NCBI GenBank assembly: GCA_900542945.1
Contig: UQPI01000019.1
Location: 1 to 38,631 of the forward strand
Direction of reading: 5' to 3'
Length of the DNA: 38,631 bases
Source: an uncultured Collinsella sp.
GTDB lineage: Bacteria; Actinomycetota; Coriobacteriia; Coriobacteriales; Coriobacteriaceae
Positions 15,679 through 24,391 of the stretch are shown here, piece after piece (positions within the stretch are counted from its first letter, which is position 1; each line of letters opens with the position of its first letter). Made by a program: the position numbers and the translations under genes. A model generated the notes under the pieces. The model was given only the letters and a program-made list of their open reading frames with translations. It was not told where the DNA came from and searched no databases.

Positions 15679-15717
15679 AGGGACCCCTTTCCTGTATGGT
15701 TGCCCGGGGTGGGTGGA

Positions 15718-16815
15718 CTAAAGCTGGGTGGCATCCTCGAGGAGGGCGTCCCAGATCGCGAGGGCGGCGGCTGCCTCGGCTACGGGGACGGCGCGCGGGA
15801 CGATGCAGGGATCGTGGCGGCCGTGGACCGAGAGCTCGGCATTTTCCATAGCGTCCATGTCCACCGTCTGCTGCTCGCGGCCAATTGAGGGCGTCGGCTT
15901 TACGGCCATGCGCCACATGACGGGAGCGCCGGTCGAAATACCGCCCAGGATGCCGCCGGCGTTATTGGATTCGACCTCGATCTCGCCGGTTTCGGCATCG
16001 ATTCGATACGGATCGTTGTTCTCGCTGCCGCGCATGGCGGCCACGGCAAAGCCCATGCCGAACTCCACGCCCTTTACGGCGGGAATGCCAAACGCGATTT
16101 GCGCGATGCGGTTCTCGATGCCGTCGAACATGGGGTCGCCGATGCCCGCGGGAAGCCCGTAGATGCCACACTCCACGATGCCGCCGATGCTGTCGAGTCC
16201 GTCGCGCGCGGCTAGGATCTCCTCGCGCATACGGCCGGCTGCCGCGGCGTCAATGCACGGCAGATCGTTCGTAAGGATCGCCTTGCGGTCGGCCTCGCGA
16301 TAGACCATATCGTCCATCGGCAGGTCGGAGATGCCGCCGATCTGCGCGACGTGTGCCATGACCTGAATGCCGCGGGCCTCGAGTGCCTGCAACGCAATGC
16401 CGCCGGCGATGCACAGAGGTGCCGTTAGGCGGCCGGAGAAATGCCCGCCACCGGCGACATCGTGCATGTTGTGATACTTCACGCGCGCAGGGAAGTCCGC
16501 ATGTCCGGGGCGGGGCTTGCGGCGAAGCTCGGAGTAATCCTTGGAGCGCGTATTGGTGTTCTCGATGATCGCGGCAATGGGCGCGCCGGTGGTGTGCCCA
16601 TCGACCACGCCGGCGATAATGTGGGCGGCGTCGGCCTCGCGGCGCTTGGTCGCGGTCTCGTCACGGCCGGGGGCGCGACGGTCCAAAAAGGCCTGCAGTT
16701 GCTCCTGGTCAACAGCGATACCGGCGGGGATGCCGTCGAGCGAGCAGCCGATGGCGGGGGAGTGCGACTGGCCGAAGATGCTCAGGTGCAATACGTTGCC
16801 AAAGGTCGAGGACAT
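15718..16815 (-). CDS. aroC: Chorismate synthase
   Basis: The product is 365 aa, the normal length. It begins MSSTFGNVLHLSIFGQSHSP, with the signature GQSHS carrying a catalytic His. RRAPGRDETATKRREAD, the HADFPARVKY region and GGGHFSGRLTAPL are FMN/EPSP-binding segments, and DSIGGIVE follows. It converts 5-enolpyruvylshikimate 3-phosphate to chorismate using reduced FMN. The ribosome binding site GAGGAGGA overlaps the aroA stop and only 1 nt separates the genes. Confidence 0.97.
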   Translation of the reverse strand: MSSTFGNVLHLSIFGQSHSPAIGCSLDGIPAGIAVDQEQLQAFLDRRAPGRDETATKRREADAAHIIAGVVDGHTTGAPIAAIIENTNTRSKDYSELRRKPRPGHADFPARVKYHNMHDVAGGGHFSGRLTAPLCIAGGIALQALEARGIQVMAHVAQIGGISDLPMDDMVYREADRKAILTNDLPCIDAAAAGRMREEILAARDGLDSIGGIVECGIYGLPAGIGDPMFDGIENRIAQIAFGIPAVKGVEFGMGFAVAAMRGSENNDPYRIDAETGEIEVESNNAGGILGGISTGAPVMWRMAVKPTPSIGREQQTVDMDAMENAELSVHGRHDPCIVPRAVPVAEAAAALAIWDALLEDATQL

Positions 16816-16816
16816 G

Positions 16817-18136
16817 CTATTCCTCCTCGAGCGTGACTTTGCCGCCCAGCAGGCGGTAGTGGTCGAAGAAATCGGGATAGGACTTGTTGACCGCCTCGGC
16901 GCCGTGGATCACAACTTCGCCGGTGGCACGGCTCGCGGCGATAGCGGCCATCATGGCGATACGATGGTCGTTGTGCGAATCGACCTCGCCGCCGGTAAAG
17001 GCATCGACACCCTTGATGATGAGGTCGTCGCCGGCAATGCGCACCTGTGCGCCCAGCGCGGTGAGCTCATGGGTGGTGGTGACCAAGCGATCGGATTCCT
17101 TGATGCGCAGGCGGGCGCAGTCGCGGATGAACGTACGCCCCTGCGCCAGCGATGCCACGGCAGAGATGACGGGCACCAGGTCGGGAATATCGTGGGCGCT
17201 CATCTCGAAGCCGGCGAGCTTGTCGGACTGCACGGTGGCGGCGTTAGTGGAACGCACGATGCGGGCGCCAAAGCGCGAAAGCGCGGCGAGCACGTTGCGG
17301 TCGCCCTGCGCGGAGCTCAGCGATACGCCTTCCACGGTGATGGGGTCGGAGCCGATGGCGCCGGCGCACAGCCAAAAGGCCGCATTGGACCAATCGCCCT
17401 CGACGGCCACGCTGCCGGGCGTGCGGTACGAGCCGCTGTTTACGCGGAAGTTTGTGACCTCGGGCTTGTCATTCTTGGCGGGGATGCGCTCGACGTTGAC
17501 CTCGACGCCGAAGGCCTTCATGGCCTGAATCGTCAGGTTGATGTAGGGGCGGCTCTCGATGAGTCCGGTCACCTGCACGCAGGAGGGCTGGGACAGCAGC
17601 GGGGCCGCCAACAGCAGGCCCGAGATGTACTGCGAGCTCACATTGCCCGGCAGCGCAAAGGTTCCCGGGCGCATGCGGCCGCTCGTCTTGAGCGGAAAGC
17701 CGCCCAGACCCTGCAGGTCGCAGCCGGCGGCGATGATCTCGTCCGAGAGCGGGGAGAGGGGGCGGGCGCCCAGACGGCCCTGGCCCACAAAGATGGCCTC
17801 TGCTCCCAGCGCGCAAGCGACGGGCAGCATAAAGCGCAGCGTGGAGCCGCTCTCTCCACAGTCGAGCGTGCCGCCGGCAAGGGCCTTGAGCAGGCCAAAT
17901 TCAACGCTTTTCATGGTTGGATGGACCTGGAAGCCATCCTCGACGGTCTCGATGCGGGCACCCAGCGCCGTAAGGCAGCGCACCGTGGCCTCGATGTCGG
18001 CGCAGGTGGTATTGCAGGCGACGTGCGTTTCACCGTTGGCGAGCGCGGCGCAGATGATCAGGCGGTGCGCCATCGACTTGGACGCGATGGCGGGAACAGT
18101 GCCCTTGAGCGGGGACGGGGTGATGCGGGCTAGCAT
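16817..18136 (-). CDS. aroA: 3-phosphoshikimate 1-carboxyvinyltransferase (EPSP synthase)
   Basis: The product is 439 aa. Key segments are SKSMAHRLIICAALA (shikimate-phosphate binding), ESGSTLRFMLPV in the place of the GNAGT-type PEP loop, SSQYISGLLLAAPL, RIKESDRL and NDHRIAMM. The PEP loop lacks the GNAGTAMRP form of E. coli and looks more like the Gram-positive variants, which are often less sensitive to glyphosate; that consequence is only a possibility. The ATG at 18136 overlaps the aroB 3' end by 7 nt, so translation is coupled. It transfers enolpyruvyl from PEP to shikimate 3-phosphate. Confidence 0.96.
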   Translation of the reverse strand: MLARITPSPLKGTVPAIASKSMAHRLIICAALANGETHVACNTTCADIEATVRCLTALGARIETVEDGFQVHPTMKSVEFGLLKALAGGTLDCGESGSTLRFMLPVACALGAEAIFVGQGRLGARPLSPLSDEIIAAGCDLQGLGGFPLKTSGRMRPGTFALPGNVSSQYISGLLLAAPLLSQPSCVQVTGLIESRPYINLTIQAMKAFGVEVNVERIPAKNDKPEVTNFRVNSGSYRTPGSVAVEGDWSNAAFWLCAGAIGSDPITVEGVSLSSAQGDRNVLAALSRFGARIVRSTNAATVQSDKLAGFEMSAHDIPDLVPVISAVASLAQGRTFIRDCARLRIKESDRLVTTTHELTALGAQVRIAGDDLIIKGVDAFTGGEVDSHNDHRIAMMAAIAASRATGEVVIHGAEAVNKSYPDFFDHYRLLGGKVTLEEE

Positions 18137-19236
18137 GCGGAAGCGTCTCCCTTCTGGCCGAGGCCCTCGGCAATTAAATCGTGGAAGGTGGAAAGCGGCG
18201 TGCGGTCGATGCTGCAGCGTCCAATGCCGTGCGGAATCACCAGGTCGATCGTGTCACCGGTGCGTTTTTTGTCGTGCAGCGCCTCGGCAAAGACGGCTTC
18301 GGCCGAAAGCTCGCAGCGAGTCTTGAGACCATGACGGGCGCAGAGCTCCTCGATGCGGCCGGGCAGCTCGGCGTCGCAAATGCCATGCAGGGCTGCGGCG
18401 CGCGTGATGATGCCCATGCCGATCGACACGCAGTTGCCGTGGCCGAGCTCAAAGTGCTCGCAGGCCTCGACGGCGTGTCCGGCGCTGTGTCCAAAGTTAA
18501 GCAGCTTGCGCTGGTTGGTCTCGCGCTCGTCGGCGACGACCACGGCGCGTTTAATGTCGATATTGCGGGCGATGATAAGCGCCACGCGGGCCACGTCCCG
18601 GTTGAGGAGCTCCAGCGTAAGCGGGGTCTTCTCCAGCTCGGTGAAAAGCTCGGGATCGGCGATCACGGCGTGTTTGACGACCTCGCCGCAGCCGTCGGCG
18701 AACTGCTCGGGCGTGAGGGTGGCCAGGCATCCCACGTCGGCGATAACCACGCTCGGCTGCCAAAAGGCGCCGGCCAAGTTCTTGCCGGCAGCGAGGTCGA
18801 TGGCAGTCTTGCCGCCCACCGACGAATCCACCATGGCGAGCAGGCTTGTTGGGATTTGCACAAACTTGCAGCCGCGCATGTACGTGGCTGCCACAAAGCC
18901 CGCCACGTCGCCCACGACGCCGCCACCGAGTGCCACGATCACGTCGGAGCGCGAAAGCTCGTGCTCGGCCACAAACTCCAAAATGGCAACATAGGTTTCG
19001 GCGCGCTTATGGGCCTCGCCGGCCTCGAAGGTGCAGATGCTCACCTCGTAGCCTGACGCCTCCAGGCTCTGCTTAACGGGCATCTGGTAGAGCGGGCCCA
19101 CGTTGGTGTCCGTCACGATGACGGCCTTGGTGCCGCCGGCGGTGGCGCGCACGAGCGGCCCCGCCTGCTCCAGCAAAAACGTGCCAACATGCACCTGGTA
19201 GGGGCGTGCAGTGTCGATATCGATGGTAATCGCCAT
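18130..19236 (-). CDS. aroB: 3-dehydroquinate synthase
   Basis: The product is 368 aa. Family marks are ALGGGVVGDVAGFVAATYMRG (NAD-binding glycine-rich turn), QIPTSLLAMVDSSVGGKTAID, GAFWQPSVV, and NFGHSAGHAVE with metal-binding His. It makes the first carbocycle of the pathway from DAHP using NAD and a divalent metal. The ATG has AAAGGA upstream. It lies 36 nt after tyrA and overlaps aroA. Confidence 0.97.
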   Translation of the reverse strand: MAITIDIDTARPYQVHVGTFLLEQAGPLVRATAGGTKAVIVTDTNVGPLYQMPVKQSLEASGYEVSICTFEAGEAHKRAETYVAILEFVAEHELSRSDVIVALGGGVVGDVAGFVAATYMRGCKFVQIPTSLLAMVDSSVGGKTAIDLAAGKNLAGAFWQPSVVIADVGCLATLTPEQFADGCGEVVKHAVIADPELFTELEKTPLTLELLNRDVARVALIIARNIDIKRAVVVADERETNQRKLLNFGHSAGHAVEACEHFELGHGNCVSIGMGIITRAAALHGICDAELPGRIEELCARHGLKTRCELSAEAVFAEALHDKKRTGDTIDLVIPHGIGRCSIDRTPLSTFHDLIAEGLGQKGDASAC

Positions 19237-19272
19237 AAGCTTCGGTCCTTTCGACCTGGCGTGATGGGTTGT

Positions 19273-20187
19273 CTAGTGGGAGGCCTCGTCGTCGAGTGCG
19301 CGCTTAATGCGGTCGCCCTCGGCAAGGAGATTCTCCAGATAGCGCTGGTCGCGGTCCTTGAGCGCACGGCTGTAGGCACCAAGCGACTCGATCAGATGGT
19401 CGATCTCGAAGGCGAGCGCGTCGGCGTCGTCGATCATGAGCTCCGACCACATCTGGGGGTTGAGGTGCGCCACGCGCGTGAGGTCGCGGTAGCTACCGGC
19501 CGAAAAGCCGTGGTGGACCTGGGCGGTGGGGCTCTTCACATAGGCGTTGGACACCACGTGCGCGAGCTGGCTCGTAAAGGCGATCACGCGGTCGTGCTCG
19601 GCAGCGCTGGTCACGCTGAACTTGCCAAAGCCCAGGGGGCGCACCATTTCGCGCACCTGGCCCAAAAGCTCCAGCTTGAGCGCATCGTCCACCGCGGGCG
19701 GTACGAGCACCAGCGGGGCGCCCTGGAACAGGTCGGCGCGGGAGTGTGCATAGCCCGAGTACTGCGTGCCCGCCATGGGGTGCGCGCCCACAAAGTAAAA
19801 GCCGTGCTCGCGGGCAAGCTCAAAGGCGCGCTCGCACACGATACCCTTGACGCCCACCGTGTCAATTACCACGGGGCCCATGATGGCCTCGGTATCGGTG
19901 GCGTCGGCGAGTGCCTGGGCGTGTGCCTCGAGCCACTCGATGCAGGCTTCGGGGTAGCAAGCCAGGACGATGATGTCGCATTCGCCGAGCGTCTCGTCGT
20001 TGAGCTTGCCGGCAACGGTGCCCATGCTGGCAGCCGTCATGACATCGTCATCGGGATCCCAGGCCAGCACGCGGACGCCCGCCTGCGCATAGCCGCGGGC
20101 AAAGCTGCCGCCGATGAGGCCAAGGCCGACGATGCCGGCGCACTTGGGGCCGCCCTGGTTAACGCGCGCGTTTCTCACTGTACCCAT
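19273..20187 (-). CDS. tyrA: Prephenate dehydrogenase
   Basis: The product is 304 aa. A dinucleotide-binding start (GIVGLGLIGGSFARG, about 18-32) leads into the nucleotide domain. GAHPMAGTQYSGYAHSRADLF carries the catalytic His and substrate-binding residues of TyrA. The C-terminal helical dimerisation domain is present, but there is no ACT domain, so feedback control is likely weaker or placed on the DAHP synthase. It forms 4-hydroxyphenylpyruvate from prephenate. The ribosome binding site GGAG overlaps the end of the preceding DAHP synthase gene, 3 nt away. Confidence 0.94.
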   Translation of the reverse strand: MGTVRNARVNQGGPKCAGIVGLGLIGGSFARGYAQAGVRVLAWDPDDDVMTAASMGTVAGKLNDETLGECDIIVLACYPEACIEWLEAHAQALADATDTEAIMGPVVIDTVGVKGIVCERAFELAREHGFYFVGAHPMAGTQYSGYAHSRADLFQGAPLVLVPPAVDDALKLELLGQVREMVRPLGFGKFSVTSAAEHDRVIAFTSQLAHVVSNAYVKSPTAQVHHGFSAGSYRDLTRVAHLNPQMWSELMIDDADALAFEIDHLIESLGAYSRALKDRDQRYLENLLAEGDRIKRALDDEASH

Positions 20188-20190
20188 GGG

Positions 20191-21213
20191 CTACTCCATG
20201 GTCTCATGGCAGACAACCTCGCGAATGGCTCGGATGCGGCGCATGGTGTCGTCGAACTGATCGGGGGTGAGGGCCTGAGCGCCGTCGGACCATGCGCGGC
20301 TGGGCTCGTCGTGGACCTCGATCTCCAGGCCGTTGGCACCGCAGGCGGTCGCGGCGAGCGCCATGGGCTCAACGTAGCGGGTGTAGCCGGTGGCGTGGCT
20401 GGGGTCGGCGACGACGGGCAGGTGCGACAGGTGGTGCAGCACCGGCACGGCATTGAGGTCGAAGGTGTTGCGGGTGCGGGTCTCGAAGGTGCGGATGCCG
20501 CGCTCGCACAGGATGACGGTGTCGTTGCCCTCGCTCATGATGTACTCGGCGGCCATGAGCAGCTCATCGATCGTGCCGGACATGCCGCGCTTAAGCAAGA
20601 TCGGAGTCTTGGTCTTGCCGACCTCTTTGAGCAGAGGGAAGTTCTGGGCGTTGCGGGCGCCGATCTGCATGACGTCGATCTTCTTGTCCAGGAAGACCTG
20701 CACGTCGCGCGGGTCCATGATCTCGGTGACGATCGGCATGTCGAGCTCGGCAGACGCCTCGCACAGCAGGTCCAGACCGGCGGGGCCCATGCCCTGGTAG
20801 GCGTACGGGGAAGTGCGGGGCTTGTAGGCACCGCCGCGCAGCATCGTGGCACCGGCGGCCTTCACGCGGCGGGCGATGCGGATGAGGTTCTCGCCCTCGA
20901 CGGAGCACGGGCCGGCGATGACCTGGAACTGATCGCCGCCGATCTTGACGCCGTGGCCGCAGTCGATGACGGAGTCCTCGGGGTGGAACTTGCGGTTGGC
21001 GCGCTTGAACGGCTCGGAGACGCGCTGCACGCGCTCGACGACATCCATGGACTCGAGCAGGAACGGGTCGATCTTGGTCGTATCGCCCACCAGGCCGATG
21101 ATCGTCTCATTCTCGCCGCGCGAGACATCGGTCTTCAGGCCCTTTTTCTCAATCCAGCTGACGATATGGCTGACGGCCTCGTCGCTGGCGCTCTCTTTTA
21201 AAATTGCAATCAT
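20191..21213 (-). CDS. aroF: 3-deoxy-7-phosphoheptulonate (DAHP) synthase, type Iβ
   Basis: The product is 340 aa. Residues 1 to about 70 are a ferredoxin-like regulatory domain as in the Thermotoga type Iβ enzyme, and the rest is a TIM barrel with AGPCSVE, GGAYKPRTSPYAYQG, the metal-binding GARN segment, LLKRGMS and DPSHATG. It condenses PEP with erythrose 4-phosphate, the first committed step. I chose the ATG at 21213; an in-frame ATG at 21261 would add 16 residues encoded partly by a terminator-like hairpin and is less likely. The N-terminal domain suggests feedback control by tyrosine or phenylalanine. It is the first gene of the operon. Confidence 0.95.
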   Translation of the reverse strand: MIAILKESASDEAVSHIVSWIEKKGLKTDVSRGENETIIGLVGDTTKIDPFLLESMDVVERVQRVSEPFKRANRKFHPEDSVIDCGHGVKIGGDQFQVIAGPCSVEGENLIRIARRVKAAGATMLRGGAYKPRTSPYAYQGMGPAGLDLLCEASAELDMPIVTEIMDPRDVQVFLDKKIDVMQIGARNAQNFPLLKEVGKTKTPILLKRGMSGTIDELLMAAEYIMSEGNDTVILCERGIRTFETRTRNTFDLNAVPVLHHLSHLPVVADPSHATGYTRYVEPMALAATACGANGLEIEVHDEPSRAWSDGAQALTPDQFDDTMRRIRAIREVVCHETME

Positions 21214-21223
21214 GGTGTGCCTC

Positions 21224-21286
21224 TCACCTCGATGGATAACCCTTGCAAAAACGGCCCGCATCGCGAGCCGTGTACATATGGTGCAT
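21224..21286 (-). CDS. Possible 20-codon leader peptide upstream of aroF
   Basis: A short frame encodes MHHMYTARDAGRFCKGYPSR and stops 10 nt before the aroF ATG. It contains two Tyr and one Phe codon and spans the terminator-like hairpin. No ribosome binding site is visible and the predicted transcription start would leave almost no leader, so translation is doubtful. Confidence 0.25.
   Translation of the reverse strand: MHHMYTARDAGRFCKGYPSR
21246..21271 (-). terminator. Terminator-like hairpin (possible attenuator) before aroF
   Basis: On the minus strand ACGGCTCGC pairs with GCGGGCCGT (9 pairs including one wobble) around a GAT loop and is followed by a run of five T. It lies between a candidate promoter and the first aro gene, the position of an attenuator. 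Confidence 0.5.
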
Positions 21287-21294
21287 GAGAGTTT

Positions 21295-21323
21295 ATACTA
21301 TCTGACTCGCTTTTGCCTTCTAA
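21295..21323 (-). promoter_or_regulatory. Candidate promoter of the aro operon
   Basis: The minus strand shows TTAGAA (21323-21318), a 17-nt spacer and TAGTAT (21300-21295). Both hexamers match consensus only partly. It is the best candidate in the gap before aroF. Confidence 0.35.
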
Positions 21324-21376
21324 AGTGGGCCGTTGAGCCGCGTCTTCCTCGGAATTGCAAAGCTTTTTCTTTTATT

Positions 21377-21406
21377 TTGATAGCCCGTGGTGCACTTGGG
21401 TATAAT
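21377..21406 (+). promoter_or_regulatory. Promoter of tRNA-Arg(CCG)
   Basis: TTGATA at 21377-21382, an 18-nt spacer and a perfect TATAAT at 21401-21406 lie 11 nt before the tRNA. This fits a strong housekeeping sigma promoter. Confidence 0.88.
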
Positions 21407-21417
21407 GCCAAACGTTG

Positions 21418-21494
21418 GCCCTATTAGCTCAGGGGATTAGAGCGTCTGCCTCCGGAGCAGAAGGCCGTTGGTTCGAATCCAACATGGGGCACCA
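21418..21494 (+). tRNA. tRNA-Arg (anticodon CCG)
   Basis: The cloverleaf has acceptor GCCCTAT/ATGGGGC (one G-T pair), D-arm GCTC/GAGC, anticodon stem TCTGC/GCAGA with loop CTCCGGA giving CCG, T-arm GTTGG/CCAAC with TTCGAAT, an A discriminator and encoded CCA. It reads CGG. It stands alone with its own promoter and terminator. Confidence 0.95.
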
Positions 21495-21505
21495 TCGAAC
21501 GTGAG

Positions 21506-21539
21506 ACCGTCCGAACCTCGCATGGTCCGGGCGGTTTTT
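21506..21539 (+). terminator. Intrinsic terminator after tRNA-Arg(CCG)
   Basis: A 12-bp stem (21506-21517 with 21523-21534, one mismatch and one wobble) is followed by TTTTT. Confidence 0.88.
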
Positions 21540-21570
21540 CTTATACCGACGCGACGTGATGGGACGTGGT

Positions 21571-24288
21571 ATGGCAGCAACGGATATCGCGCGCGGACTC
21601 TCGACCGCCGAGGTCGAGGAGCGCATCGCCGCCGGTAAGATCAACCGCAACATGGAGCTCAAGACCAAGTCGGTCAAAGAGCTCATCATCGAGAACCTCT
21701 GCACGCTGTTCAATTTGATCAACGTGATTTTGGCGTTCCTAGTCATTTTGACCGGTTCGTTTAAGAATCTGACGTTCCTGTTCGTAGTGTTCCTCAATAC
21801 CGCTATTGGCGTCATCCAGTCCATGCGTTCCAAGAAGATGGTCGATAAGCTCACGCTGCTGACCTCCAAGAAGGCCATTGCGGTGCGCGACGGCGCCGAG
21901 GTGGAGCTCGACCTGGACCAGATCGTGCTCGACGATATCATCCGCCTGGGGCGCGGCGACCAGATTCCCGCTGACGCCGTGGTGGTTTCGGGCGAGGCGC
22001 TCGTGAACGAGAGCCTGCTGACGGGTGAGAGCGACCTCATTAAGAAACAGCCCGGTTCCGAGCTCATGAGCGGCAGCTTTATCGACTCGGGCCTGCTGCG
22101 CGCCCGCGTGATCCATGTCGGCGCCGACAACTACGTGGCCAAAATTAATAACGAGGCGAAGTACGTCAAAAAGGTCAATTCCGAGATCATGAACGCGCTT
22201 AACGCCATCGTGCGCTTTGCGAGCATCATCATGATCCCGCTCGGTTTGGCGTTGTTTGCCTCGAGCGTGAGCGAGCTGTGGGATGCCGCGGGAACCCCAG
22301 GCAATAGCGCGCTTTCGTGGTGCTTCTCCGAGCTGTTGGCTGGTCATGTGCCTTCGTCGGCGCTGCTGTCCACGGTGGGCGCCCTGCTGGGCATGATCCC
22401 GCAAGGCCTGGTGCTGCTGACCTCGTCGGTGCTCGCCATCGCCACGGTGCGCCTGGCCCGCCGCAAGGTGCTGGCGCAGCAGCTCTACTGCATCGAGACG
22501 CTCGCGCGCGTCGACGTGCTGTGCCTGGACAAGACGGGCACCATCACGTCGGGTCGCATGGAGGTCGAGGGCACGTATCCGCTGCCGGTCGAGGGTATGG
22601 GTGCGGGGGAGAGCGACGCCGCCGTCCCCGTCGATACCACGGTGCTCGATTTTGCGCTGGCTAACGTGGCGCGTGCGACTTCGGCCGATGCCAACGAGAC
22701 CTGCCAGGCGCTGCTCAACTATTACGCCGATCGCCCGGTCGAGGTGTCTGAGCCGCTGTCGGTCATTCCGTTCTCGTCCTCCAAAAAGTGGAGTGGCGCT
22801 TCGTTTGCGCAGGGCTCCTATGTGATGGGCGCTGCGCAGTTTGTGCTTTCGGAGCGTGCGTTTTCGCAGGTCGAGAACCGTGTCGCCGAGCTTGCCGATA
22901 CCTGCCGCGTGCTCGTGGTGGCGCGCGTGGACGGCTTTACGCCCGATGGCGATATGGTGGGCGAGGCCGAGCCCGTGGGCTTTGTGACCATACGCGACGA
23001 GATCCGTACCTCGGCGGCCGAGACCATCGGCTACTTTAACGAGCAGGGCGTGACCCTCAACGTGATCAGTGGCGACGACCCGCGTACGGTGTCGTCGATC
23101 GCGCGCGTGGTGGGCGTGCCGGGGGCGGACGCTTATGTGGACGCCACGACGCTCGATACGCCGGCCAAGCTCGATGCCGCAGTGGACCGCTACCATGTCT
23201 TTGGTCGTGTGACCCCGCAGCAGAAGCGCGAGCTCGTGCAGGCGCTCAAGCGCCGCGAGCACACCGTGGCCATGACGGGCGACGGCGTCAACGACGTGCT
23301 GGCGCTCAAGGAGGCCGACTGCTCCGTGGCCATGGCGGCCGGCTCCGATGCCGCGCGTAACGTGGCCGAGATCGTGCTCGTCGACAACGACTTTGCCTCG
23401 ATGCCCGCCGTGGTGGCCGAGGGCCGTCGCTCCATCAACAACCTGCAACGTTCGGCCTCGCTGTTCCTGACTAAGACGCTGTTCTCGATGGGCCTGGCGG
23501 CGTTGTGCATCGCGCTGCCGCCGTACCCTTTCGAGCCGATTCAGATGACGCTCATCAACTTCTTCTGCATCGGCGCGCCGGGCTTTGTGTTGGGCCTGGA
23601 GCCCAACAATGCTCGCGTGAAGGGGTCGTTCCTGACGAACGTGCTCAAGCGGGCACTGCCGGCGTCGATTGCGGTCATTATGGCTGCGGCGCTCGATATC
23701 TTTGTGGCACGCGTGTTTGGCTTTAGCCAGCTCACGCTGTCTACGATGTGCCTGCTTACGTCGTGCGCGGCGAGCGTCAGCCTGATCTGGCGCATCTCGC
23801 AGCCTCTCACGCCCCTACGTGTGGTGCTCTTTGTGTTTGTAGTTGCCGGCATCCTGGTGGGCGTTATCGGATTCCCGAAGCTGCTGTCTATTGCCAACCT
23901 GTCGATGGGCCAGATGGTTATCTTGGCTGTCATCGTGGTCATTACCTGCTCGGTGTTCTTTAAGCTCGCCACGATGATGGATTCGCTCAAGCCGCGTCGT
24001 CGTCATGCCGCAACTGGTTTTGGCCGCGGTGTGCGCGTCCGCCTGGGTCGCGGTGGCGGCAAGGTGAGCTCGACGGGTTCGACGGCGGAGCGTTTTGCCA
24101 AGCGCGTCGCCGCCGACATGGCGCAGCGCCGCGAATCTCGCACCGTTCGTGAGGCCGAGGCCCGCGCACTCGAGGGCGTGGCCCAGGCCCAGCCCAAGAA
24201 AAAGAAGGGTAGCGGAGCCAAGCGCTCTCGCGTAACCAAGTCCGCCCAAGGCATCAAAGTCTCGATGCCGAGCAAAAAGAAGAAGTAA
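21571..24288 (+). CDS. Cation-translocating P-type ATPase (CtpE/Exp7-like) with basic C-terminal tail
   Basis: The product is about 905 aa from ATG 21571; in-frame GTG 21556 and ATG 21559 are alternatives with no better ribosome binding site. TGES (about 151-154) belongs to the actuator domain, DKTGT carries the phosphorylated Asp at about 320, and TGDGVND closes the P domain. Ten membrane helices are expected. The M4 motif reads IPQGL (about 277-280) where Ca-type pumps have PEGL, and the region around DKTGT (LARVDVLCLDKTGT) matches the actinobacterial CtpE group, whose members move calcium or another cation. After the last helix comes a Lys/Arg-rich tail of about 100 residues ending in MPSKKKK. 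The ion cannot be assigned from sequence. Confidence 0.9.
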   Translation: MAATDIARGLSTAEVEERIAAGKINRNMELKTKSVKELIIENLCTLFNLINVILAFLVILTGSFKNLTFLFVVFLNTAIGVIQSMRSKKMVDKLTLLTSKKAIAVRDGAEVELDLDQIVLDDIIRLGRGDQIPADAVVVSGEALVNESLLTGESDLIKKQPGSELMSGSFIDSGLLRARVIHVGADNYVAKINNEAKYVKKVNSEIMNALNAIVRFASIIMIPLGLALFASSVSELWDAAGTPGNSALSWCFSELLAGHVPSSALLSTVGALLGMIPQGLVLLTSSVLAIATVRLARRKVLAQQLYCIETLARVDVLCLDKTGTITSGRMEVEGTYPLPVEGMGAGESDAAVPVDTTVLDFALANVARATSADANETCQALLNYYADRPVEVSEPLSVIPFSSSKKWSGASFAQGSYVMGAAQFVLSERAFSQVENRVAELADTCRVLVVARVDGFTPDGDMVGEAEPVGFVTIRDEIRTSAAETIGYFNEQGVTLNVISGDDPRTVSSIARVVGVPGADAYVDATTLDTPAKLDAAVDRYHVFGRVTPQQKRELVQALKRREHTVAMTGDGVNDVLALKEADCSVAMAAGSDAARNVAEIVLVDNDFASMPAVVAEGRRSINNLQRSASLFLTKTLFSMGLAALCIALPPYPFEPIQMTLINFFCIGAPGFVLGLEPNNARVKGSFLTNVLKRALPASIAVIMAAALDIFVARVFGFSQLTLSTMCLLTSCAASVSLIWRISQPLTPLRVVLFVFVVAGILVGVIGFPKLLSIANLSMGQMVILAVIVVITCSVFFKLATMMDSLKPRRRHAATGFGRGVRVRLGRGGGKVSSTGSTAERFAKRVAADMAQRRESRTVREAEARALEGVAQAQPKKKKGSGAKRSRVTKSAQGIKVSMPSKKKK

Positions 24289-24391
24289 CTACGCGCCCTG
24301 GCGATGTTGAATTGGTGCCTTGCTCCTGTGGGGCCGTGGCGATGTTATGCTCTAACCTCGATTGTTTGAATTGCTTCGAAAAGAGGATGCC

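Noticed and set aside
16541..18133. 530-codon plus-strand frame opposite aroA and aroC
   Set aside because: It is a shadow of aroA and aroC caused by codon bias, with a low-complexity translation.
19189..21201. 670-codon plus-strand frame opposite aroB, tyrA and aroF
   Set aside because: It is the antisense of three well-recognised genes in G+C-rich DNA. Its Ala/Gly/His/Val-rich translation matches no family and it has no ribosome binding site.
4727..21494. The two tRNA-Arg genes as att sites bounding one integrated element
   Set aside because: Their 3' halves share only the general tRNA pattern, no integrase lies between them, and conserved aro genes fill half the interval.
21739..23448. 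569-codon minus-strand frame opposite the P-type ATPase
   Set aside because: It is antisense to conserved P-type ATPase motifs, and its His/Arg-rich translation has no domain.
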